64,000 nt of DNA from Hypericum androsaemum (GCA_963995505.1 OZ023183.1:13822671-13886670); one strand, 5' to 3'. Positions 46,964-58,854 are shown, counted from the stretch's first letter. Notes: generated from the sequence alone by a model not told the origin. Numbers and translations are program-made.

Positions 46964-48220
46964 TTATAGAACCAACCTCATATGACCTGAGCTTTTCTCC
47001 TCTCCATCGAAACCCAATGATGTGACTCCACCTACAACAGTTCTCCCCACTAACCTATAGGTATTCATTGCATCTCTTTCACCCTTCATCACTACCATAG
47101 CATCTTTCTCCACCTCAATTAGCCCGCCTACAACCTTATAGACATACCCGCTACAATCCAAGGCTCCTAATGAGATCAAATTTCTCTCCAACTTTGGAAC
47201 ATGCCTAACCCCACACAACTTCACCACAACACTATCCCATATCTTGATCCGAATATCACATATGCCAGTAACTCTACAAGTAAAACTATCACCCATAGTT
47301 ACCATACCTGAATCAACGAACTTGTAGGTATCGAATCACCCTTTATTGGGCGTCATATAAAAGGAACAAGCGCTATCCAAAATCCAGGAATCAGAGTGCT
47401 TTGGACCTGACAAAACAGAAAGACAGTCACTATCAAACCCGTCCGAGCAAGAGGCCACATTCACGGAACTCGATCCTTTTTCCTTGTGATCCAGAGTTCT
47501 TCTTGGACAATCCTTCTTCACATGCCCTTTTTTTCTGTACTCGAAGTAATTTTCTTTGAACCTCCTTAACTCCGACTTGGATCTTTTTCTATTTTTGCTC
47601 CACTACAATCACCATGGCTATCCCTCACAACCAGTCCTATTATTTGATCATCTTCAGTTTTCCTCCTTTAATAAAACCCTAGCAAAGCATTCGTGATATC
47701 CTCCAGCACCAGGGACTCCTTCCCCCAAGTTAGAGTTGTAACCAAATTTTTGTAGGAGCCAGGTAAGGAATTCATGAGCAACAATGCCTTGTCTTCCTCC
47801 TCGAACTTTACATCAACCTTTCTCAAGTCGCTCACAAGTTGACTGAAACTATTAATGTATTAGCTCAAATCCGAGCCCTCCTTCATCTTGAGCCCGGACA
47901 ATCTTTGTTTAAGGTAAAGCTTGTTCGACAAAGACTTAAATATTTACCTTGCCTCCAATTTCCTCCATACCTCAGCTGGTGACTCCTCATCTATGACGTG
48001 ATACATCACATAGTCCGCCAAGCACAAGCAAATTATCGCCACCTCCTTGGCCCCCATCTCCTTCCACTCTTGGTCCTCCATCTTCTCAGGCTTCTTCTCC
48101 GAGAGCGCGATGACCATCCCTTATTGCATGAGGAGATCCTTGACAGGCCTTTGCCATAACTAAAAATTTGATGAACTATCAAACTTCACAAGAGCAAACT
48201 TCGCACCATCTGTCATCCTC
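46964..48220 (-). pseudogene. Copia gag and protease remnant
   Basis: The minus strand starts MTDGAKFALVKFD near 48220. It continues with EWKEMGAKEVAIICLCLADY, LYLKQRLSGLKMKEGSDL, LLLMNSLPGSYKNLV and a residual CxxC region. The protease/spacer part follows: DSWILDSACSFYMTP, LCGVRHVPKLERNLISLGAL, MNTYRLVGRTVVGG. Several stops and frame changes interrupt gag (for example near 48175, 47950, 47860 and 47690). Nothing past the GAG-pre-integrase region survives. Confidence 0.85.
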
Positions 48221-48242
48221 TAACCTTAGCTCTGATACCAAT

Positions 48243-48625
48243 TGTTAGGAATTTAGCAACTAAGAGAACAAAATGCGCAAAGAACATGGACACAAGAGGT
48301 AACGTGGTTCGGCCTAATACTTACGTCCACGGGGAGAAAGAGAACTTTTATTGATAGATCCGAGTTACAAAGCCATGCAAAACCCTTGGGTACCACGTCC
48401 TTATATAATGGACGAACCCTTGGTGTACAAGAAACCTATCTAGGTCATTCTAGAAGTCCAAAACAAGAGGCCGAGCAAAACTGAAAAAATCTCACAGAGG
48501 GCAGCGCCCGCTGGGTCTTCAGAAATCTAACATTCTGCCTCCCACCACCAGCGAGGACTAGGAGGTTAGCGGCCGCTGACCATGCCCAAATTTCTACCAT
48601 TCGCTTTTCTCGACATATCCCAACA
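48243..48625 (-). repeat. 5' LTR of the copia element
   Basis: Starts TGTTAGGAA, ends CCCAACA, next to the TGGTATCAGAGC primer site just inside. Confidence 0.92.
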
Positions 48626-48639
48626 GGTGGAATTTGTTA

Positions 48640-49060
48640 TCATCCTACTCATGAAGTGTCGGTTCTACAAGTGCATGATTGAGAAATTCTAAATCAGTTC
48701 TTTTGATCTATAATTCTTTTATCATCTGTCATCATAACTAATAACCATGCTTTCAAACTTGAGAAAGATTATGTTCAATATGTAAATTCTAAATCAATAA
48801 TTCTCGTTTTCTAGGCCTTGGAGTTCTATCTGGAACCTAATGTCTTCGGATTTGAGTTCTCGTTTACCCTTCTTGCTTCGAGTTGTTTGAATATCTGGCA
48901 CTGCCGCAATGGAGTTAATTTCCAGAACCAGACGTCTGATGTTAACTCCCTCGTCACCAAAATTTCGAGGACCTTCTACGATTGGTGGTCATGGTCTGGC
49001 CTTACCTCTTCATTTAGTAGCTCAGGATCTTCTCCTCTTTATGAGATCTAGGAGTGATCG
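48640..49060 (+). pseudogene. LINE fragment
   Basis: The frame ending at 49051 reads SCLNIWHCRNGVNFQNQTSD and SLVTKISRTFYDWW. This resembles the stretch between the zf-RVT finger and the C-terminus of plant LINE ORF2. No other LINE part adjoins it. Confidence 0.5.
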
Positions 49061-49080
49061 TGGGATTACGTAGTCCTAGG

Positions 49081-50690
49081 TGTAATACCCGAGATTTTAG
49101 GGATGAAAATACTTGGAACAAATTAAGGCAAGTACCAACGAGTTAGTTAACCAATGACCTTTAGGTAAATTATCAACCACTAAGGAATCATGGTCGTAAC
49201 AAACTCCCGGTCTTCCTCATTTAACAAGAACTCTTAACTGCTCCTAATTCTGAGGGAAGTGGGGTAGGAAGAGTAGCTAGTTATCTATGTAGAATTAGAA
49301 TTAGACACCTCTCTCTACCATGTGTCATTCAATGCTGAGTGTTTCCTCCTTCTAAGTCCCCTACCCTCTCTGAATACTTTTCCGCCTTATACTGAAGAAC
49401 TTGGAGACTACGAAGAGTAGGGCATTGAAGGGTCAACTAAAGAAATAAATAATAGAGAGCGTACATCTTTGATAGCTAGGGATTAGAATCAAATATCCAG
49501 GTAAGTTGTTCTTACTTTTGATTTAAAATCAATTTTACATTCGGGTCGAAGATTTAAAAGAATTCAGAAATAAATTGATTGATTGTGTTATTTTGATTGG
49601 TATTGAATACGATGATTATTTAATTGTGATATATGGATTCCATTGCTACCTGTACTAGTTCTGTTGTGCTTTTTGATTTTATTGGTTCTGTTTTGCCATA
49701 TACTGCTTAGACTTTGTTGATTGTTGTATTGGTTACATTGCGCTATGCATTAATCGTTTGGGTTCCACTGTGTACTGATTTTTTTTTGGTGAGATTTAAA
49801 TTGTTTCCACAGTTTTGGATCTTAGACGGTCATAGAATTCGATCCTCCCATCTCATACTTAAAGACTGACACCGTATCCATCAGACCATACATGAGTTGG
49901 TACTATGTACTGATTTTGGTTCCGGTGAGATGGTTGTTAAAATGTTGATCCATGCGATTGATGATTTAATTGTCAGGGGATTGAGGATTGAAGGGTTTAT
50001 GTATTGTGGTTGTGTTCGGTTTTGTTCTGCTGAGAGGAGTAATTGTGTATGGAGATTCTGTCAGTTCTATCATGTACATTCTAGTGAGGTTATTAAAAAT
50101 TTTGGACTTCATAATAGCGGGTTAATGTGCGAGGACCTTACTATTGGGGGTTGATATGATGGTTCTGATAACGACAGGGATTACCCGCCCCCTATTATTG
50201 TGGGTGAAAAAAACAATGAGATAGCCTCATTAGGAGGGCTCCAGAGTTTCGGTCAACATTCATCATTTGTAGTTGCATTGTGGAGTCATGTATTGTCAGG
50301 TTGCATAACATACCATATAATTATTGTTGGTTGTTTACGTTCATTGTTTTGAGCTGAGTCGTTGCAATATGAGATTGATGAAGTAGGTAGCTCACTTGTT
50401 TGTTTGCTAATATGTTATGTTCGATATTGTGTAACGTTAAAGGATGATATTTGATCTAATAACCGTTTTGAAAATATTTGGGTCTGACCTCGAGTTAAAA
50501 ATAAGGGCAACTTCACTGAGAAGCCAAACTCACCCAAATTCGCAACGTTGTTTTTCAGGTAATATGAAAGATTAATGGGCTTGTTTGAGAATAAAGTATG
50601 ATTTTTATAGGCATTTAAAGAGATTATAATTGAGCCTTGCGTAATACTAGTTACGTGGCAGTTGTCTCGACCCCGGGTCGTGAAATAGGA
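49081..50690 (+). repeat. Probable solo LTR of a gypsy-type element
   Basis: Begins TGTAATACCCGAGATTTTAGG, a common gypsy LTR start, and runs to TCGACCCCGGGTCGTGAAA near 50687, similar to Del-type LTR ends. It contains GATTACCCGCCCCCTATTA and many short ORFs with no relatives I recognise. No target duplication was found, so the ends are tentative. Confidence 0.45.
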
Positions 50691-51006
50691 GTGCGCTATT
50701 TCTTTCCGCATGCCTTTCTTGTTGCTCCAGTTTGTGGTTCCGCTTGAAAGGCTGTGTGTGGGTGATGTCGCCTTGCTTTGCGATAGCAAATTCCATGTAA
50801 ATGTACTCCGAACGTAAAAAAGAAATAACACTTGAATTGAATTCGGTACTTTCTTCTATGGAATTCTAAATTAAAATGCATATTTTATCATTTGTAAGGG
50901 TTAAAAATTTTAATATATATCAGTACAAGATTTTTAAATAATAAAATATCTTATAATCTATATGCATGTTATAATGTAAATTTACACCCAAAACGATATT
51001 TACATC

Positions 51007-51688
51007 TAGACCCGATCACGGTTCGAATTGCGTCAAATTCAAATTGAATTTGTTCGAATTTGAATTCATCAAAATTTTAAACCATATTTAATTCGTCCAA
51101 AGATGAATCGAATACGAATTATGATTCTTTGAATTCGAATCGAATTTAATTTTTTTAAAAGAACTCTGGTTATTGCAAACTTGGTAGAAACCGAACAATA
51201 TATGGTCCAAGGAAACAATATGTGGTCTAATCGAATTCAAATTGTTTCTTTAATTTTAAATTTTAATAAATTCGTAATATTTTTGAAAAAAAATCAAAAT
51301 AAATCCATTTTTTGATATATTTCAAAATTAAGGTTTAGTGATTAATATTTTTTAGAAAAAAATAAATCAAAGATTGGACTTGCACTTAATGTAACAAATT
51401 CGATTGGGGGTGTACTTAATATACCAAATTAAGTTCTCTTTTTACATAAGTAGTATTGCTTTTAATTTTTTACATAATATGGACAAATTCAAATCAAATT
51501 AGACACGAATTGGACGCGAATCAAATTCTAAAATCAAATTTGAATTAAATTTACTGATTCGACGAATTATAGAAATCTTGAACCGTATGCAATTCGTCTC
51601 ATGACGAATTTGGAACGAATCGAAATGAAATTTTAACAAATCAAAATGAATAAAATTACGAATCAGATTCTAACAATGGCCAGGTCTA
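51007..51688. repeat. TAGACC-ended element (copy 2)
   Basis: Starts TAGACCCGATCACGGTTCG and ends CTAACAATGGCCAGGTCTA. Both arms carry the GAATTCGAATCGAATTT and TTAAACCATATTTAATTCGTC words found in the copies at 16981 and 54843. Confidence 0.75.
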
Positions 51689-52278
51689 CAAACATATATA
51701 AAATGGAAAATATTTAGGATTTTTTTTTTCCATAATCAACCTTAAAAAGTATCAAAAGCCCAAGTGTGCCCTTTAATAAGTCTCGGCCGAAAATGGACGT
51801 TGGTGCCCAATTGGAAAGCTTCGGCTCAAACTAAATTCTCGGCCCAAACGTTGGAGTTTTTAGGATACGGCCCTGATTTTTTTTATAAGTGAAATTTTAT
51901 GTATACTAAACATTTAGTGAGTATAAAATTTCCTCCAAATAGGTTGGAGCTACCTCACTAAAACTCTGACCGGTAAAATCCTGACACTGTCGGTAAGACA
52001 CGGTCTGATGATGCGAGTTTTTGTTCAAATCAGTTAAATATTTATTTTGAGAATTTCGTCACCAATCAAAGGTTACAAATTACAACCAGCTCGAATTAGG
52101 ATTCATTGGTTCAGTGAGTCCAGTTTAAATGGTTTAAATCAAAACTTGTCTAGTAGCACAGAGAATTACATTCTGGTCCAAAAAGTTCTGATTTCTGCTA
52201 AGAAGTCCATAGGCTCTGCTATTACTGGACTTTACTCCAAATCCTGAAATAAGCATGCACAACTCACATGAGGAACCA
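51689..52278. other. Intergenic stretch, nothing recognised
   Basis: AT-rich, short ORFs only. Confidence 0.5.
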
Positions 52279-52287
52279 ATAAAAATA

Positions 52288-53283
52288 GAGATAATTACTC
52301 TCAGAATCCCAGGGTATAGTCAAATAGACTCTGAGGACCCTATAGTTTTTCTACTAATTACTGAGCCCTTGTAGTTTGGTTATTATTATACACTCGGATC
52401 CCTGTAGTCGGAATCGTCAATTTTTCTGGCGAACTCCCCACCTGAAATATCTAAAATGCCCCTAGGCTTAAAAAATAAAAAAGCTCATCTTCTTACACAG
52501 GCCAGAAGGAGGAGGAGGACATCGAGGTCAAACTTTGCTGGATCCTTGAGAACTTCCCCTCCGGCAGCTCCACGGGATCTGTCCCCGCCGACTTCCACCA
52601 AATAATTTAACCCAATGCTGGAGACGGTGTCGTTTAGAGTCCCCTAAGCCCCATCTTCGTCGTTCCTTCCAAAGATTTGTCACGACGGTGTCATGAAGCC
52701 GAAGTCGATAACAGCCACGATATCGTACGCAAAGCTGGCGGTCGGAACTCCGGCATGGGTTCGGGTTTCTGGGCTTTTATCCATTGGTCTAGTAGGGTAA
52801 TTTTCTCTTGCTCTACCTGGAACCGTTGCTTGTGGAGTTGCTTGGATTTCGATCTAGGAAGTTGTTAAAATGGAGAACTGCGTCAGGACGGTGTCGTCTG
52901 ACTTGGCAGAGGTTCCGAAGCGGTTCCCTCCTGATAGCCCTCTGGCCCCACAGTGGTACGGTCTCGAGGCAGATTCCCAAGGAAACAACATCATGCTCAC
53001 CGTTTGAATCGGGACCCAGGTCGACGAGGCATTCCAGGAAGTCTGATAGTCGGACTCCGGCATGATGTCGATGAGGGGAGGAGTTTTTTACAGTTTAAAA
53101 GGGGCTAAGGGGCATTTTAGACATTTCAGGTGGGGAGTTCGCCGAAAAAATTACCGATTCAGGCTACAGGGACCGAAATGTATAATAATAACCAAACTAC
53201 AAGGGCTCAGTAATTAGTAAGAAAACTACAGGGTCCTCAGAGTCTATTTGACTATACCCCGAGATCCTGAGAGTAATTATCTC
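52288..53283. mobile_element. Pack-MULE with MCTP/FTIP C2-domain fragment, 996 bp
   Basis: Inverted repeats of about 175 bp (GAGATAATTACTCTCAG at each end) are flanked by a perfect 9-bp duplication ATAAAAATA (52279-52287 and 53284-53292). No transposase. The interior of about 640 bp is GC-rich against AT-rich flanks and holds at least one captured host exon piece. Confidence 0.93.
52870..53064 (+). pseudogene. Captured C2-domain fragment of a multiple-C2/transmembrane (MCTP/FTIP/QKY) protein
   Basis: In one frame it reads SDLAEVPKRFPPDSPLAPQW, then YGLEADSQGN, IMLTV, stop, IGTQVDEAFQEV, stop, stop, SDS. In MCTP proteins the corresponding block is the end of a C2 domain (DLNEVPxRVPPDSPLAPQWYRLE ... 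LMLAVWxGTQADEAFPEAWHSDA). Two of the stops are TGA where the family has Trp, fitting G-to-A changes. MCTPs tether ER to plasma membrane at plasmodesmata; this piece can do no such thing. The captured part upstream (52500-52860) is not recognised. Confidence 0.85.
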
Positions 53284-53292
53284 ATAAAAATA

Positions 53293-54842
53293 TTGTTTTA
53301 AATGCGCATATTTCCTTAATATAAAATGACACGAATCACTAGCCCAAGTTGGTTACTGGAAATTACATCATAGACCCACAATTAATTTTACTAACTTCAG
53401 TGGGTAACAGTCATGGGAGGGAAAAAAATATTTATCTCATGGGAGGGAGAGGCCTAGGACTTGCTCAAAATAATTAAGGAGATTTTTTTATAAGTAAGAT
53501 TGTATTATCACTCAAAGAAAAAAATTAAGGTTATTTACATCAAACGTACCAAAGGTACGGCACTAAAGATACTAGATACCCGGATACCAGAGCAACACAT
53601 TGATAAACGCTAATACATGTCCCAAAAAACCCACAATTGTATTTCCCAAAAAATTTTGCCCCAAAAACACCAAAAGTCACAAGGATCATGGCGCTTACGT
53701 TGACCATCACACCACGAAGCCTCAACGATCGGTGTCTCTTCCTCCCACGTGCATCCCATATCCAAGGCCAAAGCCCTAGCCTTCATGGCACGCTCCTCGT
53801 CTCGAGCCCCATTTCGAACCTCAAGATCGGCACCCGAAGGCAAGTTGTTTGATATCACAATTTGCCTTGCTGGAGGCTTTATCTTCACAAGCCCTAAGGA
53901 GATTGTTATCAATGTGAGATCGTAAAATATATTGAGTAACGACCGAGGACAAATCTAGGTGGTATTTTGCTCTAGGAGGTTTCACTTTGGTGTTATGTAA
54001 GGGTGAAAGAATATAAAATAGCTCTAGTAGCTAATTTATATTAAAATTGTGCCCAACCGTATATTAGGTGTAATTAATTATTTCATTTGGAGTAATACAA
54101 TTTTACATATATATTGTTTCCTTCGTCTCGGTGAATGCAGGGGCCGACCCACATTTTACTAAATGGATCAATTGCCCGCGCAACATTTTGTTATATAAGA
54201 AAATTTGCATGCTTGCCTTCACCAAAATTAAATGTTTGATCCGGAAATTACAAAAAAATTACAAGACAACTCTATTATTATTTACACATATTAATATTTT
54301 TCACCCACGAGTTAAAATGTCTGGATCCGGCCTCAGCGAGCCTTCGGCAAATCCTAACAATACTATGACGCATACTAAAACAAATTAATAAATATTGTCG
54401 AGTGTTATTTTAACGAATTATTCTCTCAATGTCGTATGTCCTTTTGTAAAATTTTAACTCAAAAATTTCTTAAATTAATTTATTTTTCTTATCACCTGTA
54501 TCGGTCATTAAAATACTTCATTCTTTAGTTAATGTTCAACACCAAGTTTACAAGTTTGTTGACCGATGGAATTAGTACGTGGACTGAGTGCTGCCCGCCC
54601 GGCCAGAGACTCTGTTTGTTTTGATGATCAGCTTATTACTTCAATTATTAGTTGACTAAATCAAAACAGTCACATCAGGGGTAAAGTAAACACAATATTT
54701 ATCATATAGAATTAGTAGTATTAGTGCCAAAATTATTTTACTATAAAACAGCTCTTTTGGAAGTCAAACATTTCAGAAGCAAATCCACATATAGGCAACC
54801 TAGACAATTTCTGGCATGCCTTGACAGGGACACCATTAGTAT
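53293..54842. other. Intergenic stretch
   Basis: A minus-strand open frame of about 100 codons (53912-53610) has no relative I recognise. The rest is AT-rich without signals. Confidence 0.45.
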
Positions 54843-55095
54843 TAGACCTAATCATTGTCCAAATTCGAACGAATTTAAATCAAATTTATTCGAATTCATC
54901 AAAACATTGAACCGTATTCGATTCTTCTAAGGATGAATTCGAATACGAATTGTGAATCGTCGAATTCTAATTAAATTCGAATCGAATTTGAATTAATTTC
55001 TCTTAAGGTTAGGGTTAAGCCTTAGTTAGGATTATGACTTAGGGTTAGGGTTTATACTACCATAACATTGGAAGCAATGTTTGTGTTTATTTTAA

Positions 55096-56137
55096 GGGAT
55101 AATTACTCTCAGACCCCTGGTGTTTGGTACATTCGCATCTGACCCCCCTGCATTTCAACAATCGATTAGAAACTCTCCGAAGTTTGGTTTTATTATACTC
55201 TCAGGCCCCTCGCTGACATTAGCAGATATTTTTTATTTTTTGTCATAAAAAATGACAAAATACCTTTGAAAAAAATATATACCTTCTTCAACTTCTAAAT
55301 CTCACTGAACACTATTAACCAAACCCAAAAATCAACCAAAAAATCAACCAACGACAGCCCGATAACCGATGGACCTTGCCCTCCTACGAGACCGTCTCCA
55401 GTGATGACGGCGCCGTCACGCTCTACACCAGCGGCACCATCTTCGAGGTCAACTCCCCGACTCAGGCCAAGATCGCTGAGGACGTCGGCGCCACGTGCCT
55501 CCTCGTCTCCGACCCTGCTCCTGCCGGTGCCCTTCGCCGCATACAGAATCCCGACCTCGTCACGGAGATCAAGTACGCCGTCTCGATCCCCGTCATGGGC
55601 TTGATCCGGGCCGGCCACTTCGTCGAAGCTTAGGTGATGGAGGCCCTAAGGGTTGACTACGTTGACGAGAGTGAGGTGATTGGTTTTGCCGTGATGGGGC
55701 GGTTAGGGTTTTAAACAACATGGACGACGACGGATGCGGGTCCGTATAAGAAGGTGAGGAGATTTGTGCAAGCCGCGAGGCATTACAATGATCCTCGCGT
55801 TCTGGTGGAGTGGAGCGTGTAGCTCTAGATGTTCTTGGTTGATTTTTTGTCCATTTTTGGTTGAAAAATCCGTTCTTTTTGGTTTTTTTGGTTGATATTT
55901 GGGTTTGGTTCTTAGTGTTCATAATGAGAGAGAGATCTAGAGGTTAAAGATGATAGTTTTTTTAAGGGTATTTTTGTCATTTTCATGACAAAAAATAAGA
56001 AAAAATTATGCTGGTGTCTGCGAGGGGCCTGAGAGTATAATAAAACCAAACTATGGGGAGTTTTTAATCGATTGTCGAAAGACAGGAGGATAAGAGGCGA
56101 ATATTCCAAACACTAAGGGTCTGAGAGTAATTATTCC
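55096..56137. mobile_element. Pack-MULE with PDX1.2-like fragment, 1042 bp
   Basis: The inverted ends GGGATAATTACTCTCAGACCC and its near-mirror, with arms of roughly 150 bp, are flanked by TTATTTTAA / TTATTTTAT (9 bp, one mismatch). The interior is GC-rich and carries a host gene fragment. No transposase. Confidence 0.9.
55376..55822 (+). pseudogene. Captured PDX1.2-like (PdxS/SNZ family) fragment
   Basis: One reading frame shows DDGAVTLYTSGTI, PTQAKIAEDVGATCLLVSDP, ALRRIQNPDLVTEIKYAVSI, PVMGLIRAGHFVEA, a stop (TAG at 55631), VMEALRVDYVDESEVIGF, a stop near 55712, and GPYKKVRRFVQAARHYNDPR to 55822. This follows PDX1 order (GHFVEAQILE, VDYIDESE, KRxRAIVQAVxHYxDP), but the barrel middle, about 130 residues, is deleted, as is the N-terminal KVGLAQMLRGG block. 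The GAVTLY start and VSDP wording fit PDX1.2, the non-catalytic member, better than catalytic PDX1s. PDX1 proteins build pyridoxal phosphate synthase; this copy is non-functional. The first stop fits a C-to-T change of CAG. Confidence 0.85.
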
Positions 56138-56307
56138 TTATTTTATTGATCTTGTTTATTTTACCATAACATCAAATTCGAATCGAATTTGCCGGTTCGA
56201 CAAATTTCAGAAAATCTTTAACCGTATTCAATTTGTCTCCGGACAAATTCGAATCGAATTTTTGACGAATCGAATCATGAATCAGATTTTAACAATGGTC
56301 AGATCTA

Positions 56308-56468
56308 CTCAGCACCATGTGAGAACGAAAAGGCAAAATAGATAATAAATAGTGTTAGTCCAAGTTAAAAGAGACATTAAAATAAGTTGTTGTTCGTAAA
56401 TATTATATCAGATCGATGCATGAATATCACACACATATATGTATGTGTGTAAATATATGTGCGCATAC

Positions 56469-56500
<32 letters not shown>

Positions 56501-58383
56501 TCCCGTACCTGCATCCAACTGTCTTGCGGGAATGCATATGGTAGGAAAGTAATACCGTTACAAATTAATATAATGGTAATTAACATTGACAGTCAAATAT
56601 TAGATTATTAAAGGAGCTGGGTTGTTTCCATGGCAAAATTATTTTGAAGAACTTGGTGCTAGCCATTTCCTAAGGTTACACTTGTACCACTCAGTGTGAG
56701 AGAACGTACAGAAAATAGCTATCAACTATTATAGTTAACCGATCCAATCATTGAGTCTTAGTTATTCAAGTGGGCACATACCAAGTAAAAATGGTTTCCT
56801 CTTAAGAATATAGATGTCTAATCTTACAATTGTAGACTTGAGCCTCCATTCTTTCACAAGTATGACTTAGTATTTTCGATATTCTACATGCAATACAGTG
56901 ATTGTTTGGACGGCTGGTATATCTTTATTAACGCCTTATTTGAAAACTTGCGCTAGTTTAATTTCTGGGCTGATGTAACATATATTTAACGATAAATCTG
57001 ATGAAGCTTCAACTTTGGGAGCTTCTTCTTCCTCCAATTGGCCATAATATCCGGTCTGAAGTTATATGCCGGCATATTAACAAAAAATTGGTGCGAGTGT
57101 TGATGTAGTAGGAAAGAGAGTCGCGTCCGTTATAAAAATAGACAGTGGTTGACTCTCGATTAAGACTTAAAAAATCCAATATGCTGCCATACAATTTAAG
57201 CTAGGAGGAGGCAGTATCCTGTAGTTTTCACTATGTAAATAAACAATCGTCTAAGTGGCAGCCAACTTACGGCTGTTTGTTAGCCAATGATCATGACTCG
57301 CCGCAAGTACATAGGCATTATTAAACCAAGTCTTCCACTCTTTATAACAAAGTTTGATATTATTATAGAGAAACTTATTCTTAATAACATTTGGGCTAAT
57401 AACCGTAAGTTGGGCTTGATTAACATTATGGGCTTTTTTCTAGTTAATACAAACTGGCAAGTTGGTTGACCACTGACCGTTTAAAACCCATGTTCTTTTT
57501 TATTACAAATTTTTCTAGTCAATGATTCAAAATTCTCAATAAAAAAAAAGGATGGGCTGTCCTAAATCATGGCATGGTACATATCTTTCAAAAATAAGTC
57601 TCTTGGCACGATTGTACTTGAAAAGACAAATAAATGATCATCACCGCCCACCAATGTCGATAATTGTGTGTTATCGGTCATAAAAAAACTTAAGTCCTAA
57701 GATGTTAATTGTTCTTTGTTTTGCAAAGTTTGGTGCTAACTGAACTAATTTTAAGCATGTTATAATCTCCATATTCTTAAGACAACGAGTAGGTGACGAT
57801 GTGCACGGAATCAATCCGCTCTAATAACATGTTCAAATTTTCATATCCAACACAATACCTTAAAATAATAGGTACGTAAATTTTCTACACCTATAAACAA
57901 ACTTTGTTTCACTTAGCAATATAAGATTATTAACAAACCATGACGTGTCAATTATACTTTTTGAATAAGTGCATGATATTTGTTCTTTTATTTAATGGGT
58001 TAAATCCACATTCTCCATTGAACTATGCAAAAGCTCCACAAACTTTGTTGTATTACGAAAATAGTCACAAACATTTATGTGTTTATTTTCGTTAGACATT
58101 TCGCTTGAACCTCTAAAGTTATCATCTCTAGATTGATAACTTTCTAAACTGATAAAATATCTTAGTCTCAAGTTGAAACCGATGTTAAAATTTAATAATT
58201 CCTATATTATAATAGTTAACTAGAGCTAAATTTTGGTCCTAACTTTTGCATAAAATGTTATTTTTACATACTTTAAAATTTTGAATAATATTTTAAGATA
58301 TTTGTTTGTGTCATGCTTGCTTATCTAATAATTCAGGTGTGTGGGAGACGCTAGGCTGATTCACGTATGAGGATAACTCACAG
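56308..58383. other. AT-rich intergenic stretch with a TA/TG microsatellite
   Basis: 56431-56501 is a mixed (TATG)n, (TG)n and (TA)n tract. Nothing else recognised. Confidence 0.5.
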
Positions 58384-58854
58384 GCTTTAGTAATTTTACA
58401 GGGCTATGGGAGCAGGCGACGAACGACTGAGGAAGTTTCAGGTGAGAAGGAGGTCGCTCTGTTTTAGGAGGGCAATGGTGAGTTGGATATTGTGGACTTG
58501 AGTGAGGTAAGTATTTCAGAGGAAATCACTCGGTGTGAGGCTATGGTTCACAGCAGGGGGCAGGTTTCGGAACAGGAGGTGCCTCATGCTGATGATCAGG
58601 CTAAATTACCGAAAGTGCGGGGATACATGAGGGAGGTAATGATAGAGATGCTCAAGGTGCTAGTCACGAAGGGACTAGCTTCTTGTTGGGTTTGCATACT
58701 AATGAGTTTGAAGTTTTGGACTCCATAGATGAGGCTGCTCTTCGAGCAATGTCGATACTTCCTGGACAAAAATGGGGTGACCTAGCAGAGGAGGAGCAAC
58801 CCACTAAAATGCCAAAGTATATGGACAAAAGGGCATCAGAGTGAATGCAGGTGC
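58384..58854 (+). pseudogene. Possible retroelement ORF fragment
   Basis: A purine-rich, coding-like stretch with pieces in different frames: ELDIVDLSEV, then HEGTSFLLGLHTNEFEVLDS and LRAMSILPGQKWGDLAEEEQ up to a TGA near 58844. The style recalls ORF1/gag tails of plant LINEs, but I cannot name a family. Confidence 0.35.

Larger units (their letters stand above)
44341..48625 (-). mobile_element. Deleted Ty1/copia LTR retrotransposon with both LTRs
   Basis: Direct LTRs (44341-44745 and 48243-48625) begin TGTTAGGAATTTAGC and end CAACA. The 5-bp target duplication GGTGG flanks the whole element (44336-44340, 48626-48630). The primer site TGGTATCAGAGC lies next to the right LTR on the minus strand, and a purine tract AAGGTGGAGATTGTTGG lies next to the left LTR. 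So transcription is leftward and 48243-48625 is the 5' LTR. Gag and protease remain. Integrase, reverse transcriptase and RNase H are gone, replaced by unrelated repeat DNA at about 44800-46280. Confidence 0.92.
54843..56307. repeat. TAGACC-ended element (copy 3) split by a Pack-MULE
   Basis: Starts TAGACCTAATCATTGT and ends ACAATGGTCAGATCTA, a good inverted pair. The left part has the GAATTCGAATACGAATT words and telomere-like GGTTAGGGTTAAGCC repeats at 55008-55053. A Pack-MULE inserted into it at 55096. Without the insert the element would be about 414 bp. Confidence 0.8.

Noticed and set aside
53610..53912. 100-codon minus-strand ORF as a gene
   Set aside because: No recognised domain, no promoter or splice context, and it sits among repeats.
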